Shown here: positions 53,003 to 64,000 of the stretch, piece after piece
How the letters are laid out: every line of letters begins with the position of its first letter
How positions within the stretch are numbered: position 1 is the first letter of the stretch
NCBI GenBank assembly: GCA_002104935.1
Contig: MCGT01000033.1
Location: 124,001-188,000 of the forward strand
DNA: 64,000 nucleotides
Origin: Hesseltinella vesiculosa
Lineage: Eukaryota > Mucoromycota > Mucoromycetes > Mucorales > Cunninghamellaceae
Direction: 5' to 3'
Position numbers and translations under genes: made by a program
Notes under the pieces: generated by a model
What the model saw: only the letters and a program-made list of their open reading frames with translations
What the model was told of the DNA's origin: nothing
Databases searched by the model: none

Positions 53003-54777
53003 ATGTCCACTTTGGCTGCACAGCCTTGTCGAACACAATGTGATCGCATTGAAGAGGTAACTATCAATCAACCATTGGCAATGAAGAACCAAAAAATTTA
53101 GCTCATTCGCTTTTTTTTTATGACGTAAAAAGGGCCATGTCTTGATCGATTCTGTAGGCGCCACAAGACACATCACTTTGAATCGTCCTAAAGCCATCAA
53201 TGCCATTGACATTAACATGGTTGAGACTTATTTCCCTTTCCTGCAGGTATGTGCCAAATGAGGAGAAAAAAATATTTGTTGTGGTCAAATAGGAACGGCA
53301 TAGCTTTGACCACGATGACTAAAGTGCATGCCTTTTTTTTTGATAGGCGTGGGAAAAATCGGACGAAGCGAAGCTTTATTTTTTGAAGGGCGTCGGTCGA
53401 GGGTTGTCATCGGGTGGAGACGTCAAAGGTAAAAGGAACAATCCGTCTATTAGCTGGACGTGGGCTCAAAGCTGATTTTTCTTCTCGAAGCTGCTATTGG
53501 CTTTATCCAGCAAAAAGACCCTGTGATCCGTGACATTTTACAGGAACAGTTCCGAATGTTCCACTTTATCGCCACGTTGAAAAAGCCCTTGATCTCTCTT
53601 ATCGATGGCATCACAAGTAAGTTGAGGCAGAAGAAGCACGATGCTGGTGCTCACTGGCTCATTTTCTTCTTGTAGTGGGCGCTGGCGCAGGGCTGTCGAT
53701 TAACGGTGCTTTCCGAATTGCCACCGAACGATCCATGTTTGCCATGCCTGAGACTGCCATTGGTTTATTCCCGGATGTTAGTGCCAATTTCTACCTGCCT
53801 AGGTTGGATGGTTACATTGGGACTTATCTAGCAATGACCGGCCATACCATCAAGGGCCACGATGTGCTGTAAGTGCACCAGCGCGGCGGAATGACAGAAA
53901 AAAGGCTGACCCTCGCGTTCCGCGTCATAGCTACTCTGGTATTGCAACACACTTTGTGCCCTCGGACCAATTACCTGCCTTGACCGAACAATTGCAGCGT
54001 CTCGACACATTTGATGCCAAGGCTGTCAACGAATCTATCAACGCCTTTGCGCAGGCATTCCCCTTGGGTAACAACCAGCACCACACACTGCGAGGCACCA
54101 TCCGCAAGACCATTGACAGGTAACAAGAAAAGAAAAAAAAAAGCTGTGGAAAACAGGCTGTTGACGTTGGCCTTTTTCAAGCTGCTTCCGACACGACACG
54201 GCCGAGGAAGTTGTGGAGGCACTTGCTCGCGATGGGTCGGCATTTGCAATGGAAGCTCGCGCCACCATCCTGAAACGATCGCCAACCTCAGTCAAAGTCG
54301 CTTTGGAAAATGCTCGCCGTGGTTTACACATGGGCATCAAAGACGTGCTGGAAATGGAATATGATCTGTGGCTCAAATTCATTGCAAGTGCAAAACGACG
54401 GTGGGTTCCCGGTCATCTGACCTGATTTGTTTTTTTAGGAGGGTCATGATTTTGTAGAGGGGGTGACATCGCATGTGGTTCACAAGCGCCAACCCAACTG
54501 GCAACCCAGCACGTTGGAGCAAGTGAACAAGGCTGATCTGCTGAAATTCTACTATGGTGAACCATCAGAGCCTCGTCTCAAATTGGTGCACGACGCCAGC
54601 TACATGACCAACCCAAATCAGCACCACTGCCTTCCTCTGGAAAAGGATGTCTTGGCTACCATGACTCAAAACCCCATGTGGACTCTACAGCAACTCACTG
54701 ACCACTACCAAGATCGCCAACCCACCAAACTTGGCGTCCAGGAAAAGATCCAAGAAATCTGGCAATCACAATCTTAA
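53003..54777 (+). CDS. 3-hydroxyisobutyryl-CoA hydrolase (HIBCH / Ehd3)
   Basis: Eight exons (53003-53056, 53133-53246, 53347-53428, 53491-53616, 53676-53868, 53931-54119, 54182-54383, 54439-54777) give 432 residues. The seventh intron has a GC donor (ATT then GCAAGTG); it joins DLWLKFI to EGHDFVEGV as in the family. Crotonase-fold marks are HITLNRPKAINAID, GRGLSSGGDVK (oxyanion loop), ISLIDGITMGAGAGLSING and MPETAIGLFPDVSANFYLPRL. The enzyme frees 3-hydroxyisobutyrate from CoA in valine breakdown. The N terminus (MSTLAAQPCRTQCDR) is short and only weakly like a mitochondrial presequence. Confidence 0.9.
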
Positions 54778-54878
54778 AATCCTGTCCCTGTATCATTTGA
54801 AAAAAACGTTCTCCAACTTGTACAACACACTCTGCACATGCACATACATAAAAAAATGGAAACTCAATTTTAATAGAG

Positions 54879-56673
54879 TTAGGTTGATGGCGATGTGTCT
54901 TGAGTTGTGTCTTGAGCAGCAAGCTTGGCCATGAGTTCTTGACAATGCTGGGCTTTCACAGCGATTTGCTCTTGGATCCGGTCAATGAGTTGCTGGGCAA
55001 TGGCGTTGTTGCGAACGAGTGAGGCAGACATCTGCAGGGGTCATGAAAAAAAGAATGAGCGGGGGAGAAAAATAGATAACTGGCGTACTTTTTTTTAATA
55101 CCTCATCTTCTTCAAGATATTTGTTTTCGATTGCTTTGGTTTTATCCTTCCAAGAGGTGACTTTTTGCTTGAGCTTGGCGTTTTCCTTTTCATGAGATTG
55201 GATAGCTTGGCTGAGACTTGTCCGTTCGCGGTCCTGTACCAGCCGTGTTTGCTGTAACAGCGCCAAACGCGAGGATTTTTCATCACAGTCCAGGGATAGA
55301 TCCGAGATGTCCTGTACCACCTGCTTAATTCGGTCCTCATAGTACATGCGTTGTGAGTCCAGCTGAGAGGTCAGCAAGTACGAATATTCCACTGCCATGG
55401 CGTCCAGCTTTCCCTAAAAGAATAATAAAAAGATGAGCACAGGTATCCACCTTGGCCTTTCACTTGCCTGCACAGCTTCGTTGGGGGTATCCTCTTGACC
55501 AGGCAGTTCAACTAGCTTGCCATCGACAGCATTTTGCACCAGGCGATGGACGTAGCCGTCGCCAGCATAATCCCAAACACGTTTGGAGTCTATTTCTAGG
55601 GCGTAGATGTGGTTGGTGGCTTGGTAATGAGCGAGGGCATGACCTTGTTCCTGGCGACCACAGCCAATGTGGCCACACACCAGACAGAGCCACAGCTGCG
55701 TTGTCAGATCACATCCTTGGCACTGATTGGCCGATTCCTCGTGTGGGATGACTGTAAACAAAGATAACTTTGACGGCGTCGTCGATGAAGAGGCTGGCTG
55801 CTGGTTGCCATTGCTTGAATACCGACACACAGGGCAGCTTTTTTTTTTTTAAAAAAAAAAAATGAGATACGGATCAGCATTCGACTCCACCTGGGTCAAC
55901 CCTCCCCCCCCCCTTACCTGTTGTCGCCCCACTGGCTAATGCAGTGGACATGGAAGGTATGCTGGCAAGAAATGGTGAAAAGACCAGTGGCGGCTCCATC
56001 CAAAGGCTCAAGACAAACCGGACAGTGCGGATCATCTGCGATATCAGGTTGGGTATTGAAGGGAAAAGATAGAGGGGAGACCAGGCTGTCCTGAACGCCA
56101 ATGGAAGTGACATAGGCAACAAGGCATTCGTCATCCTAGGAAAAATAAAACCGCAACTTTAGTGTTTTCCAAAAGGACGCACACGGACGAGTTACCTCCA
56201 AGGAACTGAATTTTTGATGGTCGTATTGCTTGTAAAATTCTAGTGCAGTATCGCTATCACGAAATGTCATCAAGATCATGTACGTATGTGGCGTAGCATC
56301 TCTAATAAAGTAACGATAGTGCGGGGAAGATGAATGCCGTTGGCGCAGTGTTGTAAAAAAAAAAATACAACTAAAAAAGCGAAACGCTGCGTTGGTTGGC
56401 TTACCTTATGACACGATAGTGGCTGACAAAAGGATCGACAGGAGCAACAAACTGTAAAAAGTCGGCCATAGAAACGTATGAGGGAATGGCCATGGCGCAC
56501 AATGTCGTGGCACGCTGCTGAGTAGGTTCGTCAAGGAACTTCAGGTTGCCACGTTGCTGATCATCCAAGTGCAAATCTTCCAAAGACCGATAAACATGAA
56601 GGATAGCTTGCTGCGGAAAAGTATTGGGTAAAATAGAAACAAGTCCTACAGGTGGTCCTTTGGTTGTTGCCAT
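54879..56673 (-). CDS. BRAP2 / Etp1-like RING and UBP zinc-finger protein
   Basis: Six exons (56673-56405, 56301-56196, 56135-55918, 55837-55468, 55413-55102, 55031-54879) give 475 residues. Order: an RRM-like BRAP2 domain (TYMILMTFRDSDTALEFY), a RING finger starting CPVCLEPLD and closing with CPVCRYS across an intron, a UBP zinc finger (CQGCDLTTQLWLCLVCGHIGCG...GHALAHY), then a long coiled coil. The fourth intron has a GC donor (CAG then GCAAGTG). Homologues are ubiquitin ligases linked to Ras/MAPK signalling in animals and ethanol tolerance in yeast (Etp1). It converges with HIBCH (101 bp between stops) and diverges from the orphan gene at 56914. Confidence 0.93.
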
Positions 56674-56876
56674 GCGTTTGAATGGATGGGCTTGTCAATG
56701 TTCATTGGGGCGCAAGAAAAAAAAGAACGGGAAAACAGAAAACCAGCTTTTTTTACAGTTGGCCTCTGAGTTTCAAAAAAAGCAGGCATGACCAGCAGGT
56801 CAGTTCCTGCAAAAAAGAGAAGTCTCCCCCCTTTCTTTTTTTTTTCCTTTCCTTTTCCATCCCCAACCTCTCTGTT

Positions 56877-56884
56877 TATAAAAA
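56877..56884 (+). promoter_or_regulatory. TATA-like box of the orphan gene
   Basis: TATAAAAA lies 37 nt upstream of the ATG at 56914; rather close, but typical of short 5' leaders here. Confidence 0.35.
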
Positions 56885-56913
56885 AGCCTTCCTCATCTCC
56901 TTTTGTCTTCGTC

Positions 56914-57629
56914 ATGACGAAGCGAACGTATGAGGAAACAATGGAGGATGACGTGACGATCTCTCGGCCTTTTTATTCTCGACAACAGAGTGTGTCATCC
57001 CGTTACGACTTGCTGCGTCGCCAATACTCGGGAAATGATTATTACGACCCTTATCAAAGGGAACAGCATGAGCAAGAACAGCCTCATAGCAAAAGGAAAA
57101 AATGGTTGGATCTGCAACATCTCCCATCTTGCCATCATGACCAACAAGTGCGCTCCGCCAAACGCCGTAAATCCTGGACGTCCATGATCAAATATGGTCT
57201 TCTGCAAGGTGCCCTCTTTGGCTCAGCCATGGCTATGACCGCGGTTGACTATGTCCACAAGGCCAAGGAGCAGCTTGATGATCGGTCGAAGAAGCTGCGT
57301 GGCCATGGCGTTGACTTTACGTCGTATTTCCAACCCCAGCCAAGATCCGCCTGGTTTGACCAACGGGCTAAGAAAACCGAGGCCCTGATTCGCAGCATCT
57401 GCCTGGACCAGCAAGCTTATGCCTACCACCACCACCAGCCTTATCAAGACCATTACTGGGGTGTTGTCAAGGACGACTACAATGTTGATTTCACTGTGAG
57501 TCCCTTGCAAGAAATGGAAGAACGCAATGGAAACTCACCTCTCATTTCTTTCCTTTATTCTAGCCATTGCCGCCCCCAAAGCCCAAACTCACCACCTTCA
57601 TCCCCCCCTTCAAGGCCCAGCCAAGCTAA
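56914..57629 (+). CDS. Unrecognised small basic protein with one hydrophobic helix
   Basis: Two exons (56914-57495, 57564-57629) give 215 residues. The N-terminal third is charged and Tyr/Gln/His-rich with basic patches (SKRKKW, SAKRRKSW). A hydrophobic stretch (LLQGALFGSAMAMTAVDYV) could be one membrane helix, followed by a charged helix (KAKEQLDDRSKKLR). The C terminus is Pro-rich (PLPPPKPKLTTFIPPF). I know no family. It could be a small tail- or single-span membrane protein; this is inference from composition. Confidence 0.6.
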
Positions 57630-59425
<1,796 letters not shown>

Positions 59426-60796
59426 GGCACCTCACCTTTTATTTTTTATTTTTATTAGGTACACTCTGGAAGGCATTTGGAAAACAAGGTTGGCAAGAAA
59501 TGTGATACCCTCCGGCAGAATCAAATCATCAAGTCTACATCAATTCATTTGATAACTTCGCTCTTTTATTTTATTTTTATCCCTGGAAATACCGAAATGA
59601 CACTTGGGGTGCCACACAAAGTCTTTATTGTGTGTGCTGAGATCATACCCATTGAACGGATCTGTATAATTACAGCGCACGGATGATGTCATATTCTTGT
59701 ATTTCCTTGGTTTCCTCCCTTCCCTCTGCACTCTAATAAAGCCATTTTATGAAACAATTCGGATGCATGGGTGCTGAATTAACCATAACCAGCGTCTGTT
59801 TCAAAAGCAAACCATCTCCCACGAAATAGCAACGTTTACAACCAATGCGCATGCAGGGCCAAAAACTGCCCTTTTTTCTTTTCGCCCTCCGTGCTTAAAA
59901 ACACGCATCTGACACAACCGCCTGCCCTTCACTCCTATTGAAACCGCTGCCCTCAAATTACAAACTCAGCAAAAACTGCCGTCTTCCCCCACACCCACAC
60001 ACAGAGCGTAGTCACCGCTTGGAGTGGCTTCTCCATGAATCAAACGCGGGTAGGCGGGCTTTTATTTGTCATTTTAGCACAACTTCGAGAATCAGTTCAT
60101 CTGGGAACAGGCCGTCTATAAAGTCGTTTTCACAAAGGCTATAATATCAAGGATCAAGTGTGGAGGTTGCTTGTTCGACGTTCAAAAAAAAACAAACAAG
60201 GCAAAGACGATTCTTTTTTCTTTGCCAGCCTTTCTGAACTTGCCCAGCCTAGAGAAAAGCATGCGGGGATGAAAAAGTCGGGGACCGGGGCAATCTCATG
60301 CTGATCCATCTCCAAAAAAAACAACTAATCTAACAATGCTAGGAAAAATAGCAAAACTGAAAAGGTAGCTTCAGATATTCCTTTAGTATTCATGCCTTGA
60401 AGGTAGAGCGTGTCTTAATTTGTGCAGAAGAAAGGGGTCACGCAGAGAACTTGCATTTAAAAAATGACAGGCACAAAGCTGAGTCACGTGCGGAATGTGA
60501 TGAGTTTGTGATGCTGTCCAAAGTCCAAAAGTAATGAACCCATTGATTCTTTGGTTGTGCTCTCTCAGATATACATGTCCTTGCAGAGAATTTTTTTTTT
60601 TTAAAAAAAAAAGATGATACGTGGGAGAAAAGAAGAGATAAAAGGTCGCCCTGAAATCGTGGAGGCGTCCCCCTTTTTTTTGCCTCTTCGTCCGCTTTCC
60701 TTTTCTCGTTTTCCCCACTTTTTAAGTCATCCATCCGTGATACCATAGCCTTTATATCATAGTTTATAATTTTTATTGAATTCCTAGTATTAAAAG
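59426..60796. other. Intergenic, no supported gene
   Basis: Contains the THI4 3' flank (possible AATAAA-like signal at about 59736), a pyrimidine-rich tract and a T/A hairpin-like run (60591-60612). Frames around 100 codons on the minus strand are low-complexity. Confidence 0.55.
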
Positions 60797-63387
60797 ATGA
60801 CCATCACCCCACCTACCCCAAGTACCTCGAAATTGTACAGTGCATTGCAACAGCAACAGCAACAAGCACAAAACCATCTTGACAACAGCAATGGCATCCA
60901 CGCACCCGTGTCACCTCGTCCTCTGCCTTCAAAAAGCTATCAGCCTCGACGTAGTCGCCTCACCAGCTTTGGACCTACTCCTACTCGTAATCCTAGCATG
61001 ACCTTGGCTCAATGGCGAAAGCAACCTTCCGACGTGAAAGTCCTACCTCGCCTTGAAGAAGAAAATGCCAGTTTACCTCCTCAGGTTAGAATTATTCATC
61101 AAAAGAAAAAAAGAAAAGTGGGAAGAAAAAAAACAGAAGATGGCACGGCAGATCCAATAATGAACGTGGATCATGCCTCATTGCTTCAATTTGATCACAC
61201 GTCCATTGACTCCCTCTTTTTTTTTAATAGTCCACTGAGCTGATTTTGGCTCAGATCGACCGGCAAAATGCTATGCTAGACAGCGATCCTAAATCCATCT
61301 CGATCTCCTCCAACGGTCTCAAGGCACACTTGTCGACCCTACAAACGCTGGTGGACGGCCCCAAGGAAGAAGAAATCGACTGGGAATTCTGGTCGGCCTT
61401 GATCGACGACTACCCCAGCACGACATTAAAGCTACCACACCTGGTTTCGGCCAAGCTAAGAGCTGGTATCCCTCAAAAGGTGCGTGGTCTGATCTGGCAA
61501 GCCATGTCTCAATCAGCCTCGCTCAATCTCGAAACCGTCTATGGTCAACTGCTTCAGGAACCGTCTCCCTATACCCGCATCATCCAACGTGATCTGGCTC
61601 GGACATTCCCTGGCGTCGAGATGTTCAAACAGGAAGGGGGCGAAGGACAAAATGCGATGGAGCATGTCCTGACAGCTTACAGTCTTTACGACTCCTTGGT
61701 CGGGTATTGCCAAGGTCTTGCCTTCCTGGTGGGTCCCTTGTTGATGAATGTAAGTTCACTTCCCCTCTCTTTATTTCTCCATCTGACTCAATTTTTTTTT
61801 TCACGCACAGATGCCTGAACAGCAAGCGTTTTGTGTGTTTGTCAGGTACCGATGGAGAAAATAATAGCGATATTGCGGTAAACGTAGGCAAGGAAGACTT
61901 AGCTCGTTTTTTTTTTCCCTTCTCCTTTCAGACTGATGGAAACCTATGAAATGCGCACCATGTTTACGCTGAACATGGAGGGCCTCCAACTACGATTATA
62001 CCAATTCACCAGCTTTTTCTCGCAACTGTTACCCGAGCTTGCCGACCACCTGGCGATGCACGCCGTCAACCCTCCCATGTATGCTTCCCAATGGTTCTTG
62101 ACATTGTTTGCCTACACGTTCCCAATCCCGTTGGTGCTTCGTATTTACGACATTGTCTTTGCAGAGGGCGCAGCCGAAACGATTATGCGCGTGTCTATCG
62201 CCATGCTCCGACGATCGCAAGAAGCCTTGCTCCAGCTAACCGAGTTTGAAGACATTCTGGACTATGTGACTAGCAAACTGTACAACCCTTACGACGACGA
62301 GCCTGGCCAGGTGATTCAGGATGCCATGAACCTCAGTGGCGTCATCACTGCCGAAAAAATGGACCAGCTCGCTGATCTGTATTGCCAGGAGCTCGAGCAG
62401 GAAAAGAAGCAGAATGAACAGATGATGGCGGCCCGCTTTAACGTGTGGTCTAACCAGCAAGAGCATGGCAATGAAAAGAAGAAGAAGAAGCGCGATTCCA
62501 TTGGCTGGCTCAAGAAAAAAGACAGCTCGCCCAAGGATGCCCAACCCCAGCTGCAACTCTCACCTTTACCTCAGCAACCATCCTCTGCCAACGCCTCTCC
62601 ACCATTGTCATCCTCCTCCATTGCCGGTGGCCAAGACGTCGCTATTCTCCATCAGCAAATCGAAGAGCTCTTGATGGCCTTGTCTCAGATGCAGAAGGAC
62701 TGTTTGCAAGTCAAACAGGAACTTGTGCAGGTGCGGATGGATAAAATGGATCTTGAAGCCGAATGCGACCATTTGCGTATGTCTGTGGAAGAATATGAAG
62801 AGCGGATGTTAGCGAAGGATCACGACGGCCTGGTAAAGCAGCTGCATAACGAAAACAAGGCTCTTCACCAACGCCTCAAAGATGCCGAGGGTGTACATGA
62901 CCAAAACCAACAAGTCCTCGTCGAACGCCTCGTCGAGCTCCAGAACAAATGCGAAGCCATCGAGACCGACAAGCTCCAGGTTTCCAAGGACCTGCAGCAC
63001 ACACTCCAGCGTCAGAAAGACTCTGAGCACATGGCCCGCGAACTCCAATTCGAAAAGATCCGTCTGATCCACGAACTCGATGCCGAGAAACAGAAACACG
63101 CCCAGACTGCTGCTGCTGCCGCTGCTGCTGCTGCTGCCTCCACGCCTATGACTCGTATAGCCTCCAACGGCTCAGCTAAGTCACAGCAACGAAATACTAA
63201 GCCTCACCGAGCTACACGACCTTACTCTGTTGTCGTTGACACGCAGTCCGCACCTTATGAGGAGCCCTCTTTACCTCGCCACTCCACTTCGTCTAGTCAA
63301 GACAAACGCCACAGCTTCTATGGCCGCCTTTTATCAGCCCTTTCTTCGCCCACGTCTGAACAGCCACAGGATCCAACACCGGTCTGA
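60797..63387 (+). CDS. TBC-domain RabGAP, Gyp5/EVI5-like
   Basis: Four exons (60797-61084, 61231-61749, 61811-61845, 61932-63387) give 765 residues. The TBC domain starts with LRAGIPQKVRGLIWQAM, has IIQRDLARTFPG (the catalytic Arg finger in IxxDxxR) and LVGYCQGLAFLVG (the Gln finger YCQG). PLVLRIYDIVFAEGAAETIMRV follows. A long C-terminal coiled coil (about residues 450-650) ends in an 11-Ala run encoded by GCT/GCC repeats. The coiled coil after the TBC domain is as in Gyp5/EVI5, GAPs for exocytic Rabs. Exon 3 is only 35 nt. The N terminus is Gln-rich and phospho-site-like. Confidence 0.92.
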
Positions 63388-63893
63388 GAAAGATACCTGC
63401 AGGCCAGACCCCTCCAGGGATAGATATGCCCTTTTTTTGTACAGTAGATCACTCTCCTTTTTATTTGTATTCTAGACCAATAGAAGTGTCATATCCATCC
63501 AAACTCATTCTATTCACAAAAATAAAAAAAAAACCGGGGCTGGAGGGCAAGGGATACATCACAGGCCTCCGCTAATTTTAATAGGGCCAAAAAGAAATTG
63601 GTGTATGACTAGCATACATTGTATCATCCTTTTCATGGTATCACTCCATACAAACATGGCGATATCCAACCTTATAAGCCTGAGAGACATGGTCGAAAAA
63701 AGAAAAAACTGGACATTCTGCCTCGCTCATGCATAGGACGTCTGTGGGTTTCAATCAAAATCGGCTTGTGTGGAAATGAGCAAGCTGGTATGTTTTATTG
63801 CTTCATGGCTATATATAAGAGAGGGAAAAAAAAGACACACAAAGAGAATTGAAAAAAAAAAAGATTATGTACTAAAAGGGGGGGGGGGGAAAT
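63388..63893. other. Convergent 3' spacer
   Basis: Two facing 3' flanks, with an A run (63523-63532), AATAAA (63519) and a G run of 10 (63880-63889). No gene is seen. Confidence 0.55.
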
Positions 63894-64000
63894 CTACAAT
63901 TCATCGTGATCATACAAAGGTTCGTCATCATCGCTGGGGCCGGCACCACCTTCATACAACTTGGAAGTGATGGGGTTGACAACAGATTCAAGTTCTTCAC
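63894..64000 (-). CDS. KAR2: ER Hsp70 (BiP/Kar2), C-terminal end only
   Basis: The last 34 codons of a gene that enters from beyond the right edge. VVNPITSKLYEGGAG is the end of the Hsp70 C-terminal lid (helical subdomain), followed by an acidic linker (SDDDEPLYD) and the terminal tetrapeptide HDEL before TAG. HDEL retrieves soluble proteins to the ER, so this is the lumenal Hsp70 and not a cytosolic Ssa type, which would end in EEVD. BiP drives protein translocation and folding in the ER. Start, introns and promoter are outside the window. Confidence 0.85.
   Translation of the reverse strand, partial: EELESVVNPITSKLYEGGAGPSDDDEPLYDHDEL

Overview
The window is nuclear DNA from a filamentous fungus, most likely Mucoromycota (Mucorales type). 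The basis is gene content (Arp10, TTC27/Emw1, a LIM-binding protein, THI4, Arb1), many short introns of about 50-100 nt with poly-T runs before the acceptor, frequent A/T homopolymers, and Tc1-like transposases of the kind common in that phylum. The species cannot be named from the sequence. About 26 genes or gene remnants lie on both strands; most have several exons, and I rebuilt the exons by hand from splice signals, phase and protein continuity.

Region 1 (1-5.9 kb) is a mobile-element island. Two near-identical units face each other as a large inverted repeat (about 1-1195 and 3870-5023 and beyond). Each arm carries the 3' part of a Tc1/mariner-type DD34E transposase, a GGGTGAAGGT minisatellite (8 perfect units left, 4 right) and a zinc-finger exon. 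Identity stops inside the first intron of the zinc-finger gene. The left copy runs into a decayed transposase; the right copy splices into an intact 539-residue protein with a PD-(D/E)XK-like nuclease motif.

Region 2 (5.9-13.8 kb) is mostly non-coding, with a tandem pair of about 430 bp repeats, copies of a dispersed repeat and a U6-snRNA-like sequence. It contains one nine-exon MFS permease gene (Git1/phosphate type) whose start codon is split by an intron.

Region 3 (13.8-24 kb) has tandem NAD(P)-binding paralogues, an Avt3/Avt4-like vacuolar amino acid transporter, an NmrA-like protein, the ribosome-biogenesis ABC protein Arb1 and a many-exon gene of unknown function.

Region 4 (24.4-44.4 kb) holds an AT-hook protein, a malic enzyme, TTC27/Emw1, a serine/threonine dehydratase-like enzyme, a metal-dependent cyclase/hydrolase, a coiled-coil protein, a LIM-binding-domain protein and actin-related protein 10.

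Region 5 (44.7-50 kb) is a gene-poor stretch with a foldback element. Region 6 (50-64 kb) holds a RhoGEF, 3-hydroxyisobutyryl-CoA hydrolase, BRAP2/Etp1, a small orphan protein, THI4, a TBC RabGAP and the HDEL-ending C terminus of an ER Hsp70 (BiP/Kar2).

The genes are not functionally clustered: metabolic, trafficking and transcription genes are interleaved as usual in a eukaryotic chromosome. The most unusual signals are the zinc-finger/PD-(D/E)XK gene inside the palindromic transposon pair, five well-supported GC-AG introns, and the split start codon of the permease.
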